DNA of 64,000 nucleotides from Fasciolopsis buskii (taxonomy: Eukaryota > Platyhelminthes > Trematoda > Plagiorchiida > Fasciolidae): assembly GCA_008360955.1 (NCBI GenBank), contig LUCM01010369.1, positions 1-64,000 on the forward strand, in the 5' to 3' direction. Shown piece after piece: positions 13,236 through 24,259 of this stretch. Each line of letters starts with the position of its first letter. Positions within the stretch are counted from its first letter, which is position 1. A model generated the notes under the pieces. The model was not told the origin of the DNA. It did no database searches and was given only the letters and a program-made list of their open reading frames with translations. The position numbers were made by a program, and so were the translations under genes.

Positions 13236-13307
13236 GGTGGTGGGCGGATTCTAACTCGCGACATTCACGTTAAAATGTCACGACCTCACCCGCTTGGCCA
13301 CCGCCGG
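13236..13307 (-). other. tRNA-like sequence / possible SINE head
   Basis: On the minus strand TGGCCAAGCGGGTGAGG matches the internal A box of tRNA genes, and GAGTTAGAATCC matches the B box apart from two bases. The spacing is that of a tRNA. The outer GGCGGTGG and CCACC ends are partly complementary. The arms are imperfect, and GACATT...AATGTC pairs inside the body instead of giving a clean anticodon arm. I read it as a pseudo-tRNA or the pol III promoter of a SINE rather than a functional tRNA. No second copy was seen in the window. Confidence 0.4.
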
Positions 13308-14033
13308 CATTTCATAGACAGCTGGAGGGAGATCGCCTGGCCCAGGGTAAAAATGGGCTTTAGTATAGGAAGAGGTATTTTAATTTTATTCCTGTAGAAA
13401 GAGAAATTGGACAGAGAGCAAGAAAACATCGGAGCAGCGTAAGGGAGAAAGGAAAAGCATTCCGTCTGTCATAGTGAGACATGTTATTTACTGGAAGTCT
13501 GTGATGTTAGTCTAGGAACATTCACCAGTGCGCCCGTGCATGCGACAGATTCGATGAACGAGTTATTTTAAGAGGAATTGGATCAGTGTTTGCATAGGTG
13601 ATTCAGCCCAACATGTGGAGCCCAGTGCCTCAATTCTTCTGTTTCATTCAGAAGTTCCCCAAAGAGATTTTTTCCTAGCAAAAGATCTTCTCATATTCAA
13701 AACCCGGACATGCTCCTGTGGTTTCTGATACCGGGTTTCACGGCAAGAGTTTTAAGAATATCTGGAACGCTCATTTTCTCCGTTATGTGCTGCTCTCGGC
13801 CGGGGTTATGACAGCCAGAAGTTGGCACACAACCATTTGGGGTTCACGTTGACAAAGAACCCTTTTTTGAAGTTTGTAAGAGCGGCTAAATGGTTTTTGA
13901 TACAAGAAAACATGTACCGAATCCATTCGGAAAGAATACCTGCCGTCGCTTTGGTCTAGCGTGTACCCGAGAAAGAATAAGTTCCCACGTAGACAAGTGA
14001 GCAGCATATGTCTGCGCAGGAATGAATCAGGAC
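13308..14033. other. No recognisable gene
   Basis: Flanking DNA between the tRNA-like sequence and the Gypsy-A 3' LTR. No motif was recognised. Confidence 0.35.
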
Positions 14034-14322
14034 TGTAGAACAAATTGTCCTACCGCGAATCTCGTATCACGTTTGCTTGCCCTTAACCTTCGTGACCACT
14101 TGTGCGTCTATCTTACTCGGCTCGGTGCGATTGCAATACTGGCAACCTTGACATTTGAATGGTACAAGGAAAAGACAGTCGGTTGAGATAGCAGGTTGAG
14201 TATATTTTGGGAGCAACGTGCGAGCGAAACGTGCGTGAGTTACGCGCAAGTGGAGACTGCGCTTGGCGATCAACGTTCGGTTAAACATGCTATCTGTACG
14301 AACGAATCCAAGTTCCGCTACA
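14034..14322 (-). repeat. Gypsy-A 3' LTR (289 bp)
   Basis: On the minus strand it begins TGTAGCGGAAC and ends GTTCTACA, so the termini are the TG...CA inverted pair expected of LTRs. It aligns along its length with 26159-26446, which fixes both ends independently. By eye the best-aligned half differs at roughly one base in eight. No matching target duplication is seen beside this copy at its outer edge. Confidence 0.85.
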
Positions 14323-14338
14323 GGGGCCTCCTCCTAGA
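14323..14338 (-). other. Polypurine tract of Gypsy-A
   Basis: On the minus strand TAGGAGGAGG followed by CCCC abuts the LTR start. A purine-rich run directly upstream of the 3' LTR is where plus-strand DNA synthesis is primed in LTR elements. The four C residues make it an imperfect tract. Confidence 0.5.
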
Positions 14339-14900
14339 AGACCGCCGGAAAAGGGCTTTGATTGGGATCATACGGAAACCGACGGATGTCTTGGGACTCG
14401 GCATTAATCGCCAGTCGGAAAATTTGCCGTTCTGTTGGTGGTCCCTTGGGTGTTAAATGTTGGGAGCTGACCGTGCGCGGGACACTCAAACTGAAAAACA
14501 CCGTTAGGAGGTGAACACAGAAAGTGCGATCCCCCGGCCTAGCTGCGCTGGCATACCGCCGCAGCCGAGCTGCCCGCCCGATGTGCGTCGGTAGAAACGG
14601 TGACCCTGACCACGTCCCACACCCACGGGTCTCACCCTCGTCCAGAATCTTCGCCAGGCGTGGTCGAAACTGAGTGTCTGACCTCGGGTTCTCCTCGTCA
14701 TCTGCTAAGTGTATGATGTTGACCATGGGACCGATGGTCGTCGTGCCGGAATCCGTGGAAGTGCCTCGGCCCTGAGATTCTTCTGAGAGAGAGTAAGACA
14801 GAGACAAACTGGTGTAAACGGTGCACGTGAGCACCGGTGGATGTTCGGCTTGGTGGGGGGCACCTAACATCGGTCGGTGCTGCCCTTGTCGTTTTAACAT
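14334..14900 (-). CDS. 188-residue open frame between integrase and 3' LTR
   Basis: An uninterrupted frame lies between the integrase stop and the LTR. Its product is rich in Arg, Ser, Thr and Pro. I see no signal peptide, membrane segment, zinc ligand set or other family motif. Its last codons overlap the polypurine tract. The position is where some gypsy-like elements carry an extra gene, but an untranslated 3' region that happens to be GC-rich and therefore poor in stop codons is at least as likely. The neighbouring pol frames are badly broken while this one is open, which is the only reason to list it. Confidence 0.2.
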   Translation of the reverse strand: MLKRQGQHRPMLGAPHQAEHPPVLTCTVYTSLSLSYSLSEESQGRGTSTDSGTTTIGPMVNIIHLADDEENPRSDTQFRPRLAKILDEGETRGCGTWSGSPFLPTHIGRAARLRRYASAARPGDRTFCVHLLTVFFSLSVPRTVSSQHLTPKGPPTERQIFRLAINAESQDIRRFPYDPNQSPFPAVF

Positions 14901-15036
14901 GGGGGCGGCATGTTCGTCGGCGCATAAATTATCGCGACAAACATGTCATCCTACTAAGCACCGATATGCACTTACGACGGGAGAGTATTCAGCCATCTGA
15001 TGTAAAAATGGCAACAAAATCAGGTAAATGAACGGG

Positions 15037-16260
15037 TTATCTTACATTGCGGCTGCTACGGCTGCTTCGCATATCCGGAACTTCGGATGTGATTAGTGGT
15101 GTTGTGGCTTCAGCCCCACCAGCAGTCTCAACGGGAGGCGTCGGTAGTGGCTGGGCTCGACCAGGTTGATGGTACTCATCAGATAAAAGGAGCCCGTCTT
15201 TGGACCTGCATTCCTTGGTAGCAGGTTTAATACGATCGAGAGATACCATGTCGTTTCGGTCGGTAATGTTCAAAGTGAACGTTTTAGGAACGCACCTCAG
15301 CATGCGAAGCGGACCGGTATACGATGGTTGCAGTGGTGGTCGGACACCATCAACACGCAAGAAAATGTAAATTAAAGTATTCAATAAGGTTGGAATATAG
15401 CTCGAAGGTGGATTGGCATGAAGCGTTCGCATGCGTTGTGCGAGACGTTTCTCATAGTCACCGTAGTTGAAGTGCGTGGGTCTCGATGGGGACATCAACT
15501 CCCCGGGGAGGTAGGGCGTGCAACTAAACACACGCTTTTTTGGTGTGGTGCGCATTTCTTCCTTAACAGAACTGCGAAGGCTCAAGAGAGTTAACGGCAT
15601 TATTTCGCCCCAAAGTTGGTTGGCCCCGGCTCGCAGAGCACCGTTTAGCTGCCGGCGGAATCGTTCCACCAGACCATTAGCTTGTGGGTGGTAGGCGGTT
15701 GTTCTAATATGCTTGCGCCCAAGCGTTCTGATCATATTTGAAAATGCCCCGTTGAAATGTGAGCCGCGGTCGGTGGTCACTACGGCGGGGCAGTCAAATA
15801 TGCTTACCCAAACAGACAAGAAGGCTTTCATGGCCGCTTGTGACGTAGGGCAGGGAATCGGTATGACCTGTGGCCAGCGAGTAAAAGGTCAACAGTTGAG
15901 TATGCAGATGTAGCCGCGTGACGGCGGGAGAGGGCCTACGAGATCAAGGTGTACGTGGTGGAAACGTGTCTCTGTTTCGGGGAAAGTAGCCAATGTAGCT
16001 CTGGTATGCCGAAGGGTTTTCACCCTCTGACATTGGAGGCAGGCGCGGGACCACTGGCGCACCTCATGTTTGACGTTGAACTATACAAAACGCTGTCACT
16101 AGCCTCACGGAAGCAGCCACACCCGGGTGACGGAGGTTGTGAAACGCCAGAAGTGTGGTATAACGGTGAGCTGCACGAACCACCGGCCTTGGACAGTCCT
16201 GCGATACATCGCAAATAATTGTATTCTGCGACGCTGTGATAGGTGCGACCGCTAAGTTTA
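15037..16260 (-). pseudogene. Gypsy-A integrase
   Basis: Integrase inserts the element's cDNA into host DNA. The zinc-binding domain is readable as FHNLRHPGVAAS (its histidines) and, after a frame change, CLQCQRVK (its cysteines) near 16.0-16.2 kb. The catalytic core shows HLDLVGPLPPSRGY (first Asp) near 15.93 kb, VTTDRGSHFNGAF (second Asp) near 15.78 kb, and YHPQANGLVERF (catalytic Glu) near 15.70 kb. A TGA interrupts the core just after the first Asp motif, where a CVDRFTRWP-like run would normally continue. From there to the natural stop at 15037 the frame is open for about 264 codons and includes the C-terminal tail. It is disabled by the stop and by the frameshift between the zinc domain and the core. 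Confidence 0.85.
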
Positions 16261-16347
16261 AGGAGCTGTCTCACCGAAGTTTGTAGATATCAGGATTCCT
16301 CACCTGGCCCGTGCCGTCGCAACGAGGTCGATGTTCGGTGTTGGAAG

Positions 16348-16869
16348 CTAACGAAGCTGGTGTATAGGAGAAAGTACATCAGTGGCGGCGTTATCTGCCC
16401 CAGATACATGTCCTATGTTTACAGTGAACTGTGAAACAACATCTAAGTGGTGGATCTCGCTTAGCGAGTACCGATCAGGGGCTGAATGCAGCGCGTCTAC
16501 CAGCGGCTTGTGATCTGTGAAAATCTTGAATGGGCGACCTTCTAATGCGCCTGAAGTTTCGGACACCCAGGTAGGCGGCGAGCCATTTCATGCCAAACGT
16601 GCTTTAGCTAGACTATGCCGGCTGCGGCCGCTTGGAAAAGAAGACTTCCAAGAACCGCCGGTGTACCGCTGAAGTACAGGTCCGAACACAGTGGTTGAGG
16701 AGTCGGTTATGAGAGATATGGGTGCTCTCGGGCCAGCATGTGCGAGTAGCACTATTTCGGTGATAACATCCTTAACGGGAATGAAAGCCTGTTTCGCCGC
16801 CTCGGGGAATGCGCACTTGTGTTTAACTCCCCGTAACAGATCTGCGATGGAGTGACTGCTTCTGCGCAA
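16348..16869 (-). pseudogene. Gypsy-A RNase H
   Basis: RNase H degrades the RNA strand of the RNA-DNA hybrid. The minus strand reads ISLITDSSTTVFGPVLQ (first catalytic Asp region), a WKSSFPSGRSR segment in place of the usual W-x-PLAFFSR, then after a frame change IFTDHKPLVDAL and NIGHVSGADNAATD near the end. The FTDHKPL and H-x-x-G-x-x-N-x-x-AD blocks are standard in gypsy elements. It follows RT directly, as in the family. It is split over two frames near 16.58 kb. Confidence 0.8.
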
Positions 16870-17620
16870 TTAGGAATGAAACGCCGTAGAAGTTAACTAG
16901 GCCGATAAATTGCCGTAACTGCCGACACGAATGAGGCTCTGGGTAGTCCTGAATAGCTGTGACAGCATCTGGACAGAGAGCTATACCAGAGGGCGAAACA
17001 ATGTGCCCTAGGAACGTGACGCCGGGTTTTTGAAGCTTACATTCTGTGACCTTAGTCCTTACGCCATGTTTGTTGAGGCGGTCGAAAAGAGCACGAAAGT
17101 GAGCGGAGTGTTGCGCCTCTGAGTTGCTAGCTAATATGGTATCGTCTAGGTACACATAAATATTCTCTAACCCGCGCGTGACCTCGCGCATAAAACTTTG
17201 GACGTTTTAAGCTGCATTGCTGAGCCCGAAGAGCAACCTCAAGAACTCGAAAAGTCCGAAAGTTGTGGTCACCGCCATTTTTTGGAATGTCTTTCTCTTC
17301 TAAGGGAATCTGATTTTATGCTCGAACTAGGTCTACGCGGATGAATATCTTGCAACCGAATAGCGACGAATTGATGCCCTGTATGTGGGTGTTGGGTACC
17401 CATCGTGAACGGTGACCCTGTTCAGTTTCCTGTAGTCGCCACATGGCCGCCAGTCGCCATTGGGCTTGTGGACCATGTGAAGCGGAGAGGCCCGTGGACT
17501 ACTGGAAGGTCGGACAATGCCTAGTTTAAACAAGTGGTCAAATTCGGCCTTGGCCAGGCGTAACTTTTCAGAGGCTAGGCGATGAGGCCTACTAAATGTT
17601 TGGAGTCCTGTGGTTTCCAT
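16823..17620 (-). pseudogene. Gypsy-A reverse transcriptase
   Basis: From high to low coordinate on the minus strand: LGIVRPSSSPRASPLHMV and the NGDWRPCGDYRKLN fingers motif at about 17.4-17.5 kb; VDLVRA (motif A Asp) near 17.33 kb; FGLFEF and FGLSNAA near 17.23 kb; and the catalytic box VYLDDTIL near 17.15 kb, with Leu in the usual Val/Ile position. LGHIVSPSGI and QLRQFIGLVNFY follow. The two catalytic aspartates of the DD box are kept. At least three frame breaks, and a TAA after LSNAA, prevent translation. Confidence 0.85.
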
Positions 17621-17761
17621 ATGGTGAGTTACCTTAGTATTGACGGCGGGAAGTGGGCCGGCGTGTCGCAGTTTGCCCGGGTAGTCGCAAAGTAGCCCAT
17701 CGTATGACTGTTGGGCCGGCGGTTTAGCGTACCGTGGCGTAAATTGGTTGACAATGGCGTA

Positions 17762-18190
17762 CTAACCGGTCACGGTCAGCGACGTTTCACGATCTACTAT
17801 TTTCTTGTGCCGAGCGTCGACTAGTAGGTCGAAATGCTGGATGAATTCTATGCCAATAATGGGGTATGGGACGTTGGCGACGACGAACACCCAACGAAGT
17901 TTACGATTCAAACCGAGATCGAGGGTGTGGGAGCGATGTCCGTACATGTCGCTGTCGGGGCCGTTTGCAGCCCGTAGCATCACTGTGTGCGCACTGATTA
18001 AATTGATCGAATCACGAGGGATTACGCTAACCTCGGCACCTGCATCCACCAGAAAGGGCTTGTTAGCCGTAAAGTGTTTAACGTTAAGGAGGCGATAGTT
18101 ATGAGCTGGCCCGGTGTCGTGTGCCGCGATCACGATCCGGGAAAGTAGTTTCCCTGTTTCTTGCCCGAAAATGCTTAAACGGGGTCGCAC
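17762..18190 (-). pseudogene. Gypsy-A retropepsin-like protease
   Basis: An aspartic protease that would cleave the Gag-Pol polyprotein. The active-site loop reads PFLVDAGAEVSVIP at about 18.03-18.07 kb. The usual D-T/S-G motif is D-A-G here, so the residue after the catalytic Asp is altered, although the Asp itself is kept. A later segment, ANVPYPIIGIEFIQHFDLLVD, matches the flap-to-C-terminal I-x-G-x-D/E-F pattern of gypsy proteases. The frame is open throughout and ends just before the RT region. Confidence 0.8.
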
Positions 18191-18800
18191 CGTTTTGCTA
18201 AGCCCCTGAGGCGATTATGATAATTACAGTAGCCTTCCACGGTTGGCAGGACGGGTTGCTTGGGGGAGGGGCTACCACGCGGGTTGAATCGATCTCGTCG
18301 TCGATTTCTGTCGACTGTGAGTCGCTGTAACGATGCGTCGATCCTCATCAGAAGGATTGTTAATTCGTCCTGCGAAGGAGATGCGGTTCTGGGAGATGAA
18401 AAGGCATTCAATTTTGGGGCACCCGAGCTATAGCGCGACATAATGTCGTCAGCAATTTCGGCTGTTTCATCTAGTAAATAGTTGCGGGCGATACTAAGCA
18501 ACGAAGACAGATGCGGCGGGAGCCGTTGAAGAAACGGCTCTCTTAGCATCAGGTCGTCGCCGAAATTTGCGCCTCTAAGTTTCCGCATTTATCACAATAG
18601 TTCTGATGGCTTTTATTTCCCAGCTCGATCCCTTGAAGTAGTTGTCGGATACATCGATCTTCCTAAGGGTCATTCCGAGATATAACCGCCTCTTTCAAAG
18701 CGTCGTAACTACGCGAAGGCACGATGATGCCCCTAACCTGAAGGGTTACATTTGGATGAAGACGGCCAGCCACCCATCTAAAACGATTGGCGTCGCTAGT
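18175..18800 (-). pseudogene. Gypsy-A Gag, C-terminal part
   Basis: Gag packages the element's RNA. The minus-strand frame 18588-18175 has PFLQRLPPHLSSLL and a C-terminal CNYHNRLRGLAKRC knuckle-like motif (C-x2-YH-x8-C) typical of flatworm gypsy Gag. Upstream, in shifted frames, RIRQLL-like (IRQLLQGIELG, 18.6 kb) and SYDALKEAVI (18.68 kb) segments continue Gag to about 18.8 kb. At least two frame breaks and a stop are present. The N-terminal half of Gag is gone or unrecognisable, which marks the truncation point of Gypsy-A. Confidence 0.7.
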
Positions 18801-19975
18801 CATCGTGTGAGATTACGAATTACGATCCAACAGAAATTCTGTCTGCTCCTAATGCAATTCCAGAACGGAAAGATTGCCCCTGAGTTTATCCGCAAGAAAG
18901 ATACCATTGCTGGTAATACCCTGTACAAAACTATGAGGATTACGGAGGACAAAACGCCGCACAAGCGAGAGGTACTTGGTCTCTAAAAAGGAGCATCCTC
19001 CTGAACTTCTAGGACAGAGACCATCAGGTCTCCCCGTCCCCCCACCCGAAACCACAAAATCTAGATTCGAGATTTCCAAGCCCCAAGCTCTCTTTAAATT
19101 AGGAGGTAGATCTCTAAAGTCACTGCGCGCACCTCCCCTTTAACGACCGCGCAAAACAATTGCACCTTGAACCGTCGACTTCTGGATGCGAATCACCACT
19201 GGAGCCCTCGAAATTCCCTTCTTCAAAACCCCGGCGGAGCTCTGCAGACGATGATGCGGGTATGGTAAGGGCATTTAGCTTGCCTACACTGTCCGCAAAC
19301 CTCGAAACTGGTCATAGTACCGCTTTCAATCCTAGCGATCAAACCAACGAGCATACACCAAAATTACCGTGATAATGGATGTCACCGACGCAAACGACTA
19401 TCAACACGCCACAATGCGCACCACTCAATAAACAACTTAGTAGAGCTGGCCCAGTGACTAGAATTTCGATAATGAATAAGCCTATTCACTCTAGAACACC
19501 TGAGATATCAAGATGTAGAAGTCTGACCCAGTCCCCCAGGTTAACCAGTTATCAACTCCACAACCCACAACAACTGCCCAGTTTCCTATACATGAGCAGC
19601 GATTTGGCCAAACTCTTATCAACCCATCACCTTCCATGGATACCGTCAGGCACCACTCCGTCGGACTACATCTAGCCCAACCACAATCTCTATCGGTACC
19701 AACCAACGTGCGATGGAATGAAAGCCAATTCGAACCTGGAAGCCTTGTGATATGGGTAAGACCCACTGGCAGATCCCGCCTGCCGTCATCTTCCTTACAG
19801 CCAACCAAGCCCCATACGTTACATCACTATCCCGTTTATGTCAACCCCTGCTTTCTCCCCGACCTGTCCCCCTCCTGCACTACCTCCCTTGCATAAGTCC
19901 TAATTTACTTACCCCAAAGGAAATCATGCACCCACGACATTTACTCCATTGGTCCACATTCACATGCTACTACCA
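18800..19975 (+). pseudogene. CR1-B ORF1 remnant
   Basis: Plus-strand frames between the Gag remnant and the endonuclease are rich in Pro, Ser and Thr, as in CR1-A. The stretch around 18.88-18.98 kb has FIRKKDTIAG and TPHKREVLGL, loosely like the FVRRDLTPEER region of CR1 ORF1 proteins. That resemblance is weak. Many stops. Call by position and composition. Confidence 0.35.
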
Positions 19976-22662
19976 CTGAGCCATTTTCATTGTTACTATT
20001 AAATGCTCGCTCGACGCTAAATAAGGTGCACACGCTGCGGCTGTTGGTGTGTACATGTAGGTATGATTTCATTCATATCACTGAGAAATGGCTGGCCGAT
20101 AATACCTCAGCAGAGCCATTAATTTATTTGATTACAATGTTTTAGGAGGGGCAGAATGAATAAGCATGGGGGAGGCTCTCTCACATACACAAGAGACGCC
20201 CCTTCAGCCTTATGGTACAATCATCCTACCTTTAATAACCTGAAAGATTCTATCTGGCTCACTGTGGCTATCGGGCATGAGGACTTACTGATCAGTTGCC
20301 TCCCCCTAGTACGCATCAGTCGCAGTTCTTACCCCTTACTGATGCGCTCAACGCGGCCGCCGACCTTCCAGGTCCCAAGCTACTACCGGGCGACTTCAGC
20401 GCCCCAGGGATTTGTTGGCCTTCTTTTCCTCCAGAAAAGTACCTTTCTGCGTTTGTTTCCAGTGTACGACTGGTTGGGTGGACACAGCATGTTTCATCAC
20501 CCACCAGGGCCGACGGCATTCTGGACCTTACCCTCACAACTGGCGTAACACAGGCGCGCACGTCCATAGAAAACAAATTACTCCGATGTGACCATTCCCA
20601 AATTGTTAGCAAGTTCTCAGTTTCGACGTCCGTCATCTTCTCCTCAGCTTCCACAGAGCCTCATGGAGCCATCTTCCCTCCATGATTTGCAGTCAAAATT
20701 GGGATAGTTTCGTTCCATCGGTGGATCCCCAACTGGCCACCAACCAATTTTACGCAACTCTAAGTGTGTGCCTTGATCTAATCACTCCAGCCCAGCGTGG
20801 CACGATCTCCAAAAGGTTGAGCATCCTGGACCGTCTCAAAAAAAGTATTCCTTAATCCAAACAAGATTCAAAGGAACAAAAGTATTTGCTGTGATATTGC
20901 AAATGAACCGTCTGTCTAGGGAAATCAAAAGAAGAAGGAACTTCGGGCGTTACACTCTGCCAACAAGGCTGCAGCACTGGCAAAACTACTAAGAACCAAA
21001 AACTCCCTACCTAGTACGCACATCAAGTCAGCCGCATTCAGGGAGCACGTGCGCAAGTGACCCTGTAATGATTTCAGAGGTGTTCAGTGATTATTTCAGC
21101 GCCTCTATAGAAACTGACGAAAACACCATTATACTGAACTTTCCGTCAGTCCGATCTGCATTCCCTCCAAGGATACCTTTTCACCCGAGGGATATTAAAC
21201 CATTGTTGTCAAAAGTGGGACCGTCTTTCCGCGCCGGACCGGACGACCTTCCCCCAGCCCTCTTCAGATTTGGGGTGTGAACATCCCTATACGTTTATAC
21301 AATCTATTTAATCTTTCCTTAAATTGTGGCACTTTCCCTCACCAATGGAAAACTTTTGTCACTGTCCCAACTCACAAAAACGGTTCAAATCAGGAGACAC
21401 CTATTGACAGACCCGTCAATCACACCCCAATCGTCTCTCGCATTAAGGAAAGAATAATAAGAAGTAATTTAGCAACTTAGTTATTAGATCATGACCTCGT
21501 TAATGCTGGCCAACATGGTTTCCGTCGAAGTAAGCCATGTTCTAGGTGCATGACTGATTTCCTAAACATGGTGAAGAAGGCTTCCAACGACGGAATGTCG
21601 GTAATTGTGATTGTCTTAGATATGGCAAAGGCTTTTGATCGCGTATCCCATCGCAAGCTTTACATGAAAGTCAAGAGCTACGGTATAAACCCCCTTCTGG
21701 CTTGGTTCTCCTCTTATTTGGCCTCTAGAATGAAGGCAGTGAATGTAAGTGGAACCCTATCCAAGCCTCGTCCGATTACTAGTGGGGTTATTCAAGGAAG
21801 CGTACTAGGTCCATTGCTGTTTCTGCTGTACATCCACGACATTTTCCGTATCGTTAGGCATGGTATTCCTTTTCTGTTTGCAGACGATATAAAAATTGCA
21901 TGCACGTTTCCCCCTCGTGACATCAACACCATCATAGTAAATGTCAAAATGATCTACTATCGCTTGAATCATGGTGCGCAGCTTGATCTATGAAATCCTC
22001 AGCCCACAAACGCAGCATAATTGCATGCCAATTCCACATTTCTGCAGAAATTCTTGAGATTAACCAAGAAGTCATTCCTTCCCTCACACTGTCAGAGACC
22101 TGGGTTTGCATTACTCCAGCACATTCAACTTCTCAGAACACACTCTGAAGCAAGCTGAAAAAGCCAGGAGACTAATCGGGTTGGTGCACAAGACTTTTAG
22201 AAACCAGAAAAGCAATTTGGTAATATATGAAACGCACGTAAGGCCCATCCTGGACTACTGCTCCATCGTATGTTCCAACATGCGGCAGAGTGACAGATTC
22301 GAGATTGAAAATGTCCAAGGAACATTTATAAAACGGCTTCTGGGCTACCCTTCTCTCAATAAACTACATGTGACTTTGCATAAAACTACACCTCGATCCT
22401 TTATGGCTGCGTCGAGTTCACATCAACCTCCTCTTTTTTCACAGGATTATTGGTAAAAATGTGTGCATCTCTGCACCCCAAGTAAGAAATAACTTTCCCT
22501 ATTGCTTGCGTCCAGCTGAGTTCTTGGTGTCGATTCCCATGTCGAGGATAGCACTTAGTAAAAAACTTCTTCATCATCAAATATTCCTCCCTGTGGGATA
22601 AACTACCCCTACATATAAGGATGGCTTCTTTTGCCTCCGTCACCTTTAAAAACGAAGCTAGG
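19976..22662 (+). pseudogene. CR1-B ORF2: endonuclease + reverse transcriptase
   Basis: EN: LLLLNARSTLNKV near 19.99 kb, then FIHITEKWLAD with the catalytic Glu kept, GDFSAPGICW (Asn to Ser in the GDFN box) at about 20.39 kb, and ILDLTLTTG near 20.52 kb. RT: FRAGPDDLPPALF at about 21.24 kb, NAGQHGFRRSKPCS at 21.5 kb, then an intact block from 21550 to 21993 with VIVLDMAKAFDRVSH (motif A), SGVIQGSVLGPLLFLLYIHD and the catalytic FLFADDIKI. After a stop come FNFSEHTLKQAEKARRL, VRPILDYCSIV and the C-terminal SLWDKLPLHI near 22.6 kb, ending at a TAG near 22660. Palm residues look catalytically competent. The frame breaks near 20.29, 21.27, 21.48 and 22.0 kb do not. Confidence 0.85.
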
Positions 22663-24200
22663 TAGGCAATAACCGTACACAATTTGCTGAACATGCACAA
22701 TCCTTACACTCCAATAAAAAGAGCCTATGAATCGGGCCTAGGATAATGACTGAATATAACGCCCGAAGTCTTCTCTCAACCTACTGAACAAGGTCTAGCC
22801 GATCTTCAGTATTAGCTTTAACAGTAGTTTCTGCAAGTACAAATCACTGTAGGTAAAGGAAGAAAGCTCCGTCAATGAAACAAGTCAGCGCACTTTCCCA
22901 CTTAACTTCTATCTCGTTTAGTGCGTATGCAGCAAAGCATTTAAAAAGACGTACTCATATCACATTCTAGCTTATCCTCGAGCTAATATCCATATAAACT
23001 CTTTCTTATGCATGCGTTTGACAATTTGACCATTCTAAGCGCAAAGTTCGGCATCAACTTGCGCCTCATTCCACATGAAATTCACCACTTCTCGTTCTTA
23101 TATTTGCGCGCACCATAACCCTCAATTGGAATACCTCCGGACTGCCATCTCTCTCTTTTTCGTTCCAGTTGTGTGCGTTTTGCACTCGTGTCTTGCCAAG
23201 GGTCTACCGTCCAGTGTCTTGCCTCATTTGCAAGTCTCAACACGCTGTGAATGCAAGCTAACCCAAGGCCTCAGATCAACTATCCCAGGACGGACAAATT
23301 CGATCTGCTTCACAGCCGCGATGAAGTGAGCATTGCTTCTAACCCGCATGAATCACCAACGTTGCAAGTCTACCAAAGTATCGAGGCCACATGTCGTGAT
23401 CCACAAAGCCTGTGGCTCTTTGAGCGGACAAATCCTCCCGATTGCACAGATTTACTGTTGGAACTGTCCGCCTTGTCCAACATTCCCACCATGTTGACAT
23501 CCAATTGCCACGAAGACACACACACTTAGATCCCTGTTCCAGATGTCGCTACCATCGTCTATCGTGAACATCACCCCATTCATCGCCTCGGCAATCGCGG
23601 CTATCACTATGCCAGTAATCCCTATTAGCTAAGCCCACAAACGTAGACGAAGGAGCAAAGAAACCCGTTTTCGATTCACACTGGCTTAGCAGCGTCAAAT
23701 ATATATTATTCAACGCATATCATATCAATCCTCACTCCTCAACCCCGACCATGTTTCTATTCTTCATGTCTTTGAACAATGGTTAGCCAGTGTTCTTCCT
23801 CCTTCCGCATTTTCAAAAGACTTTTGACCAATTTCTTGGCTCTAGCATCCATGGTAAGTTGGCCGACTTACTTTTTCTTATCCATTATAATACATGGTAT
23901 CTATAGGACGTCAATACCCTTCCCGTCAGCTGTTTTGGCCTGTTGTGACAAGTTTTTACTTTGCACTCAAGGTCTTTGAAAACTTTCGCATGGCTATTTA
24001 ACATTCATGTCCATTTTACAAACCCGTTTAATCCGAATACTGCAGACACCACGCCCGACATCATCGTTCGAGAACGCATCGCTGGTGGCTGCAAACACTG
24101 AGTTCCTCTTGATATGCCAATTTTGCTATTTCTTCTCAATTTGTACCCAAATGTTTATTCGCTTGTTTAATGTAACTTCCAATACCCCTGAAACATTCGA
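22663..24200 (+). other. CR1-B 3' untranslated region (inferred)
   Basis: No conserved motif. Bounded by the RT stop and the 24.2-kb tail, it is similar in length to the equivalent interval of CR1-A. Short open frames near 23.1-23.5 kb match nothing I recognise. Confidence 0.4.
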
Positions 24201-24259
24201 TCATGCAACCAAGCATGTCTCTCAAAGTTTTCGAGAAATATACATATATCATTAATAAA
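24201..24259 (+). repeat. CR1-type 3' tail, copy D
   Basis: AAGCATGTCTCTC, then TCGAGAAATATACATAT and ATTAATAAA, correspond in order to tail copy C, with a few bases inserted in the middle. It is taken as the 3' end of CR1-B. Confidence 0.5.

Larger units (their letters stand above)
14034..18800 (-). mobile_element. Gypsy-A, Ty3/gypsy LTR retrotransposon, 5' end missing
   Basis: Reading the minus strand, the order is Gag, protease, RT, RNase H, integrase, polypurine tract, LTR, which is the Ty3/gypsy (Metaviridae) order. The 3' LTR is delimited by TGTAG...CTACA ends and matches a solo LTR at 26.2 kb. No 5' LTR or primer-binding site is visible above Gag. That end is lost at the junction with CR1-B ORF1 near 18.8-19.0 kb. 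Numerous frameshifts and internal stops show it is inactive. Integrase and protease resemble the abundant flatworm gypsy group; this is from memory of the family. Confidence 0.85.
18800..24259 (+). mobile_element. CR1-B non-LTR retrotransposon (degenerate)
   Basis: A second CR1/SR1-like element with the same plan as CR1-A: an ORF1-like region, EN, RT, a long 3' region and the shared 3' tail. EN, RT palm and RT C-terminus all align with CR1-A motif by motif, but the two differ too much to be recent copies of one source. The 5' limit is set loosely, where Gypsy-A Gag stops being readable. Confidence 0.75.

Noticed and set aside
18642..18986. A 114-codon plus-strand frame
   Set aside because: Its first half overlaps readable Gypsy-A Gag on the minus strand and is a shadow frame. 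Only the last third may belong to CR1-B ORF1.
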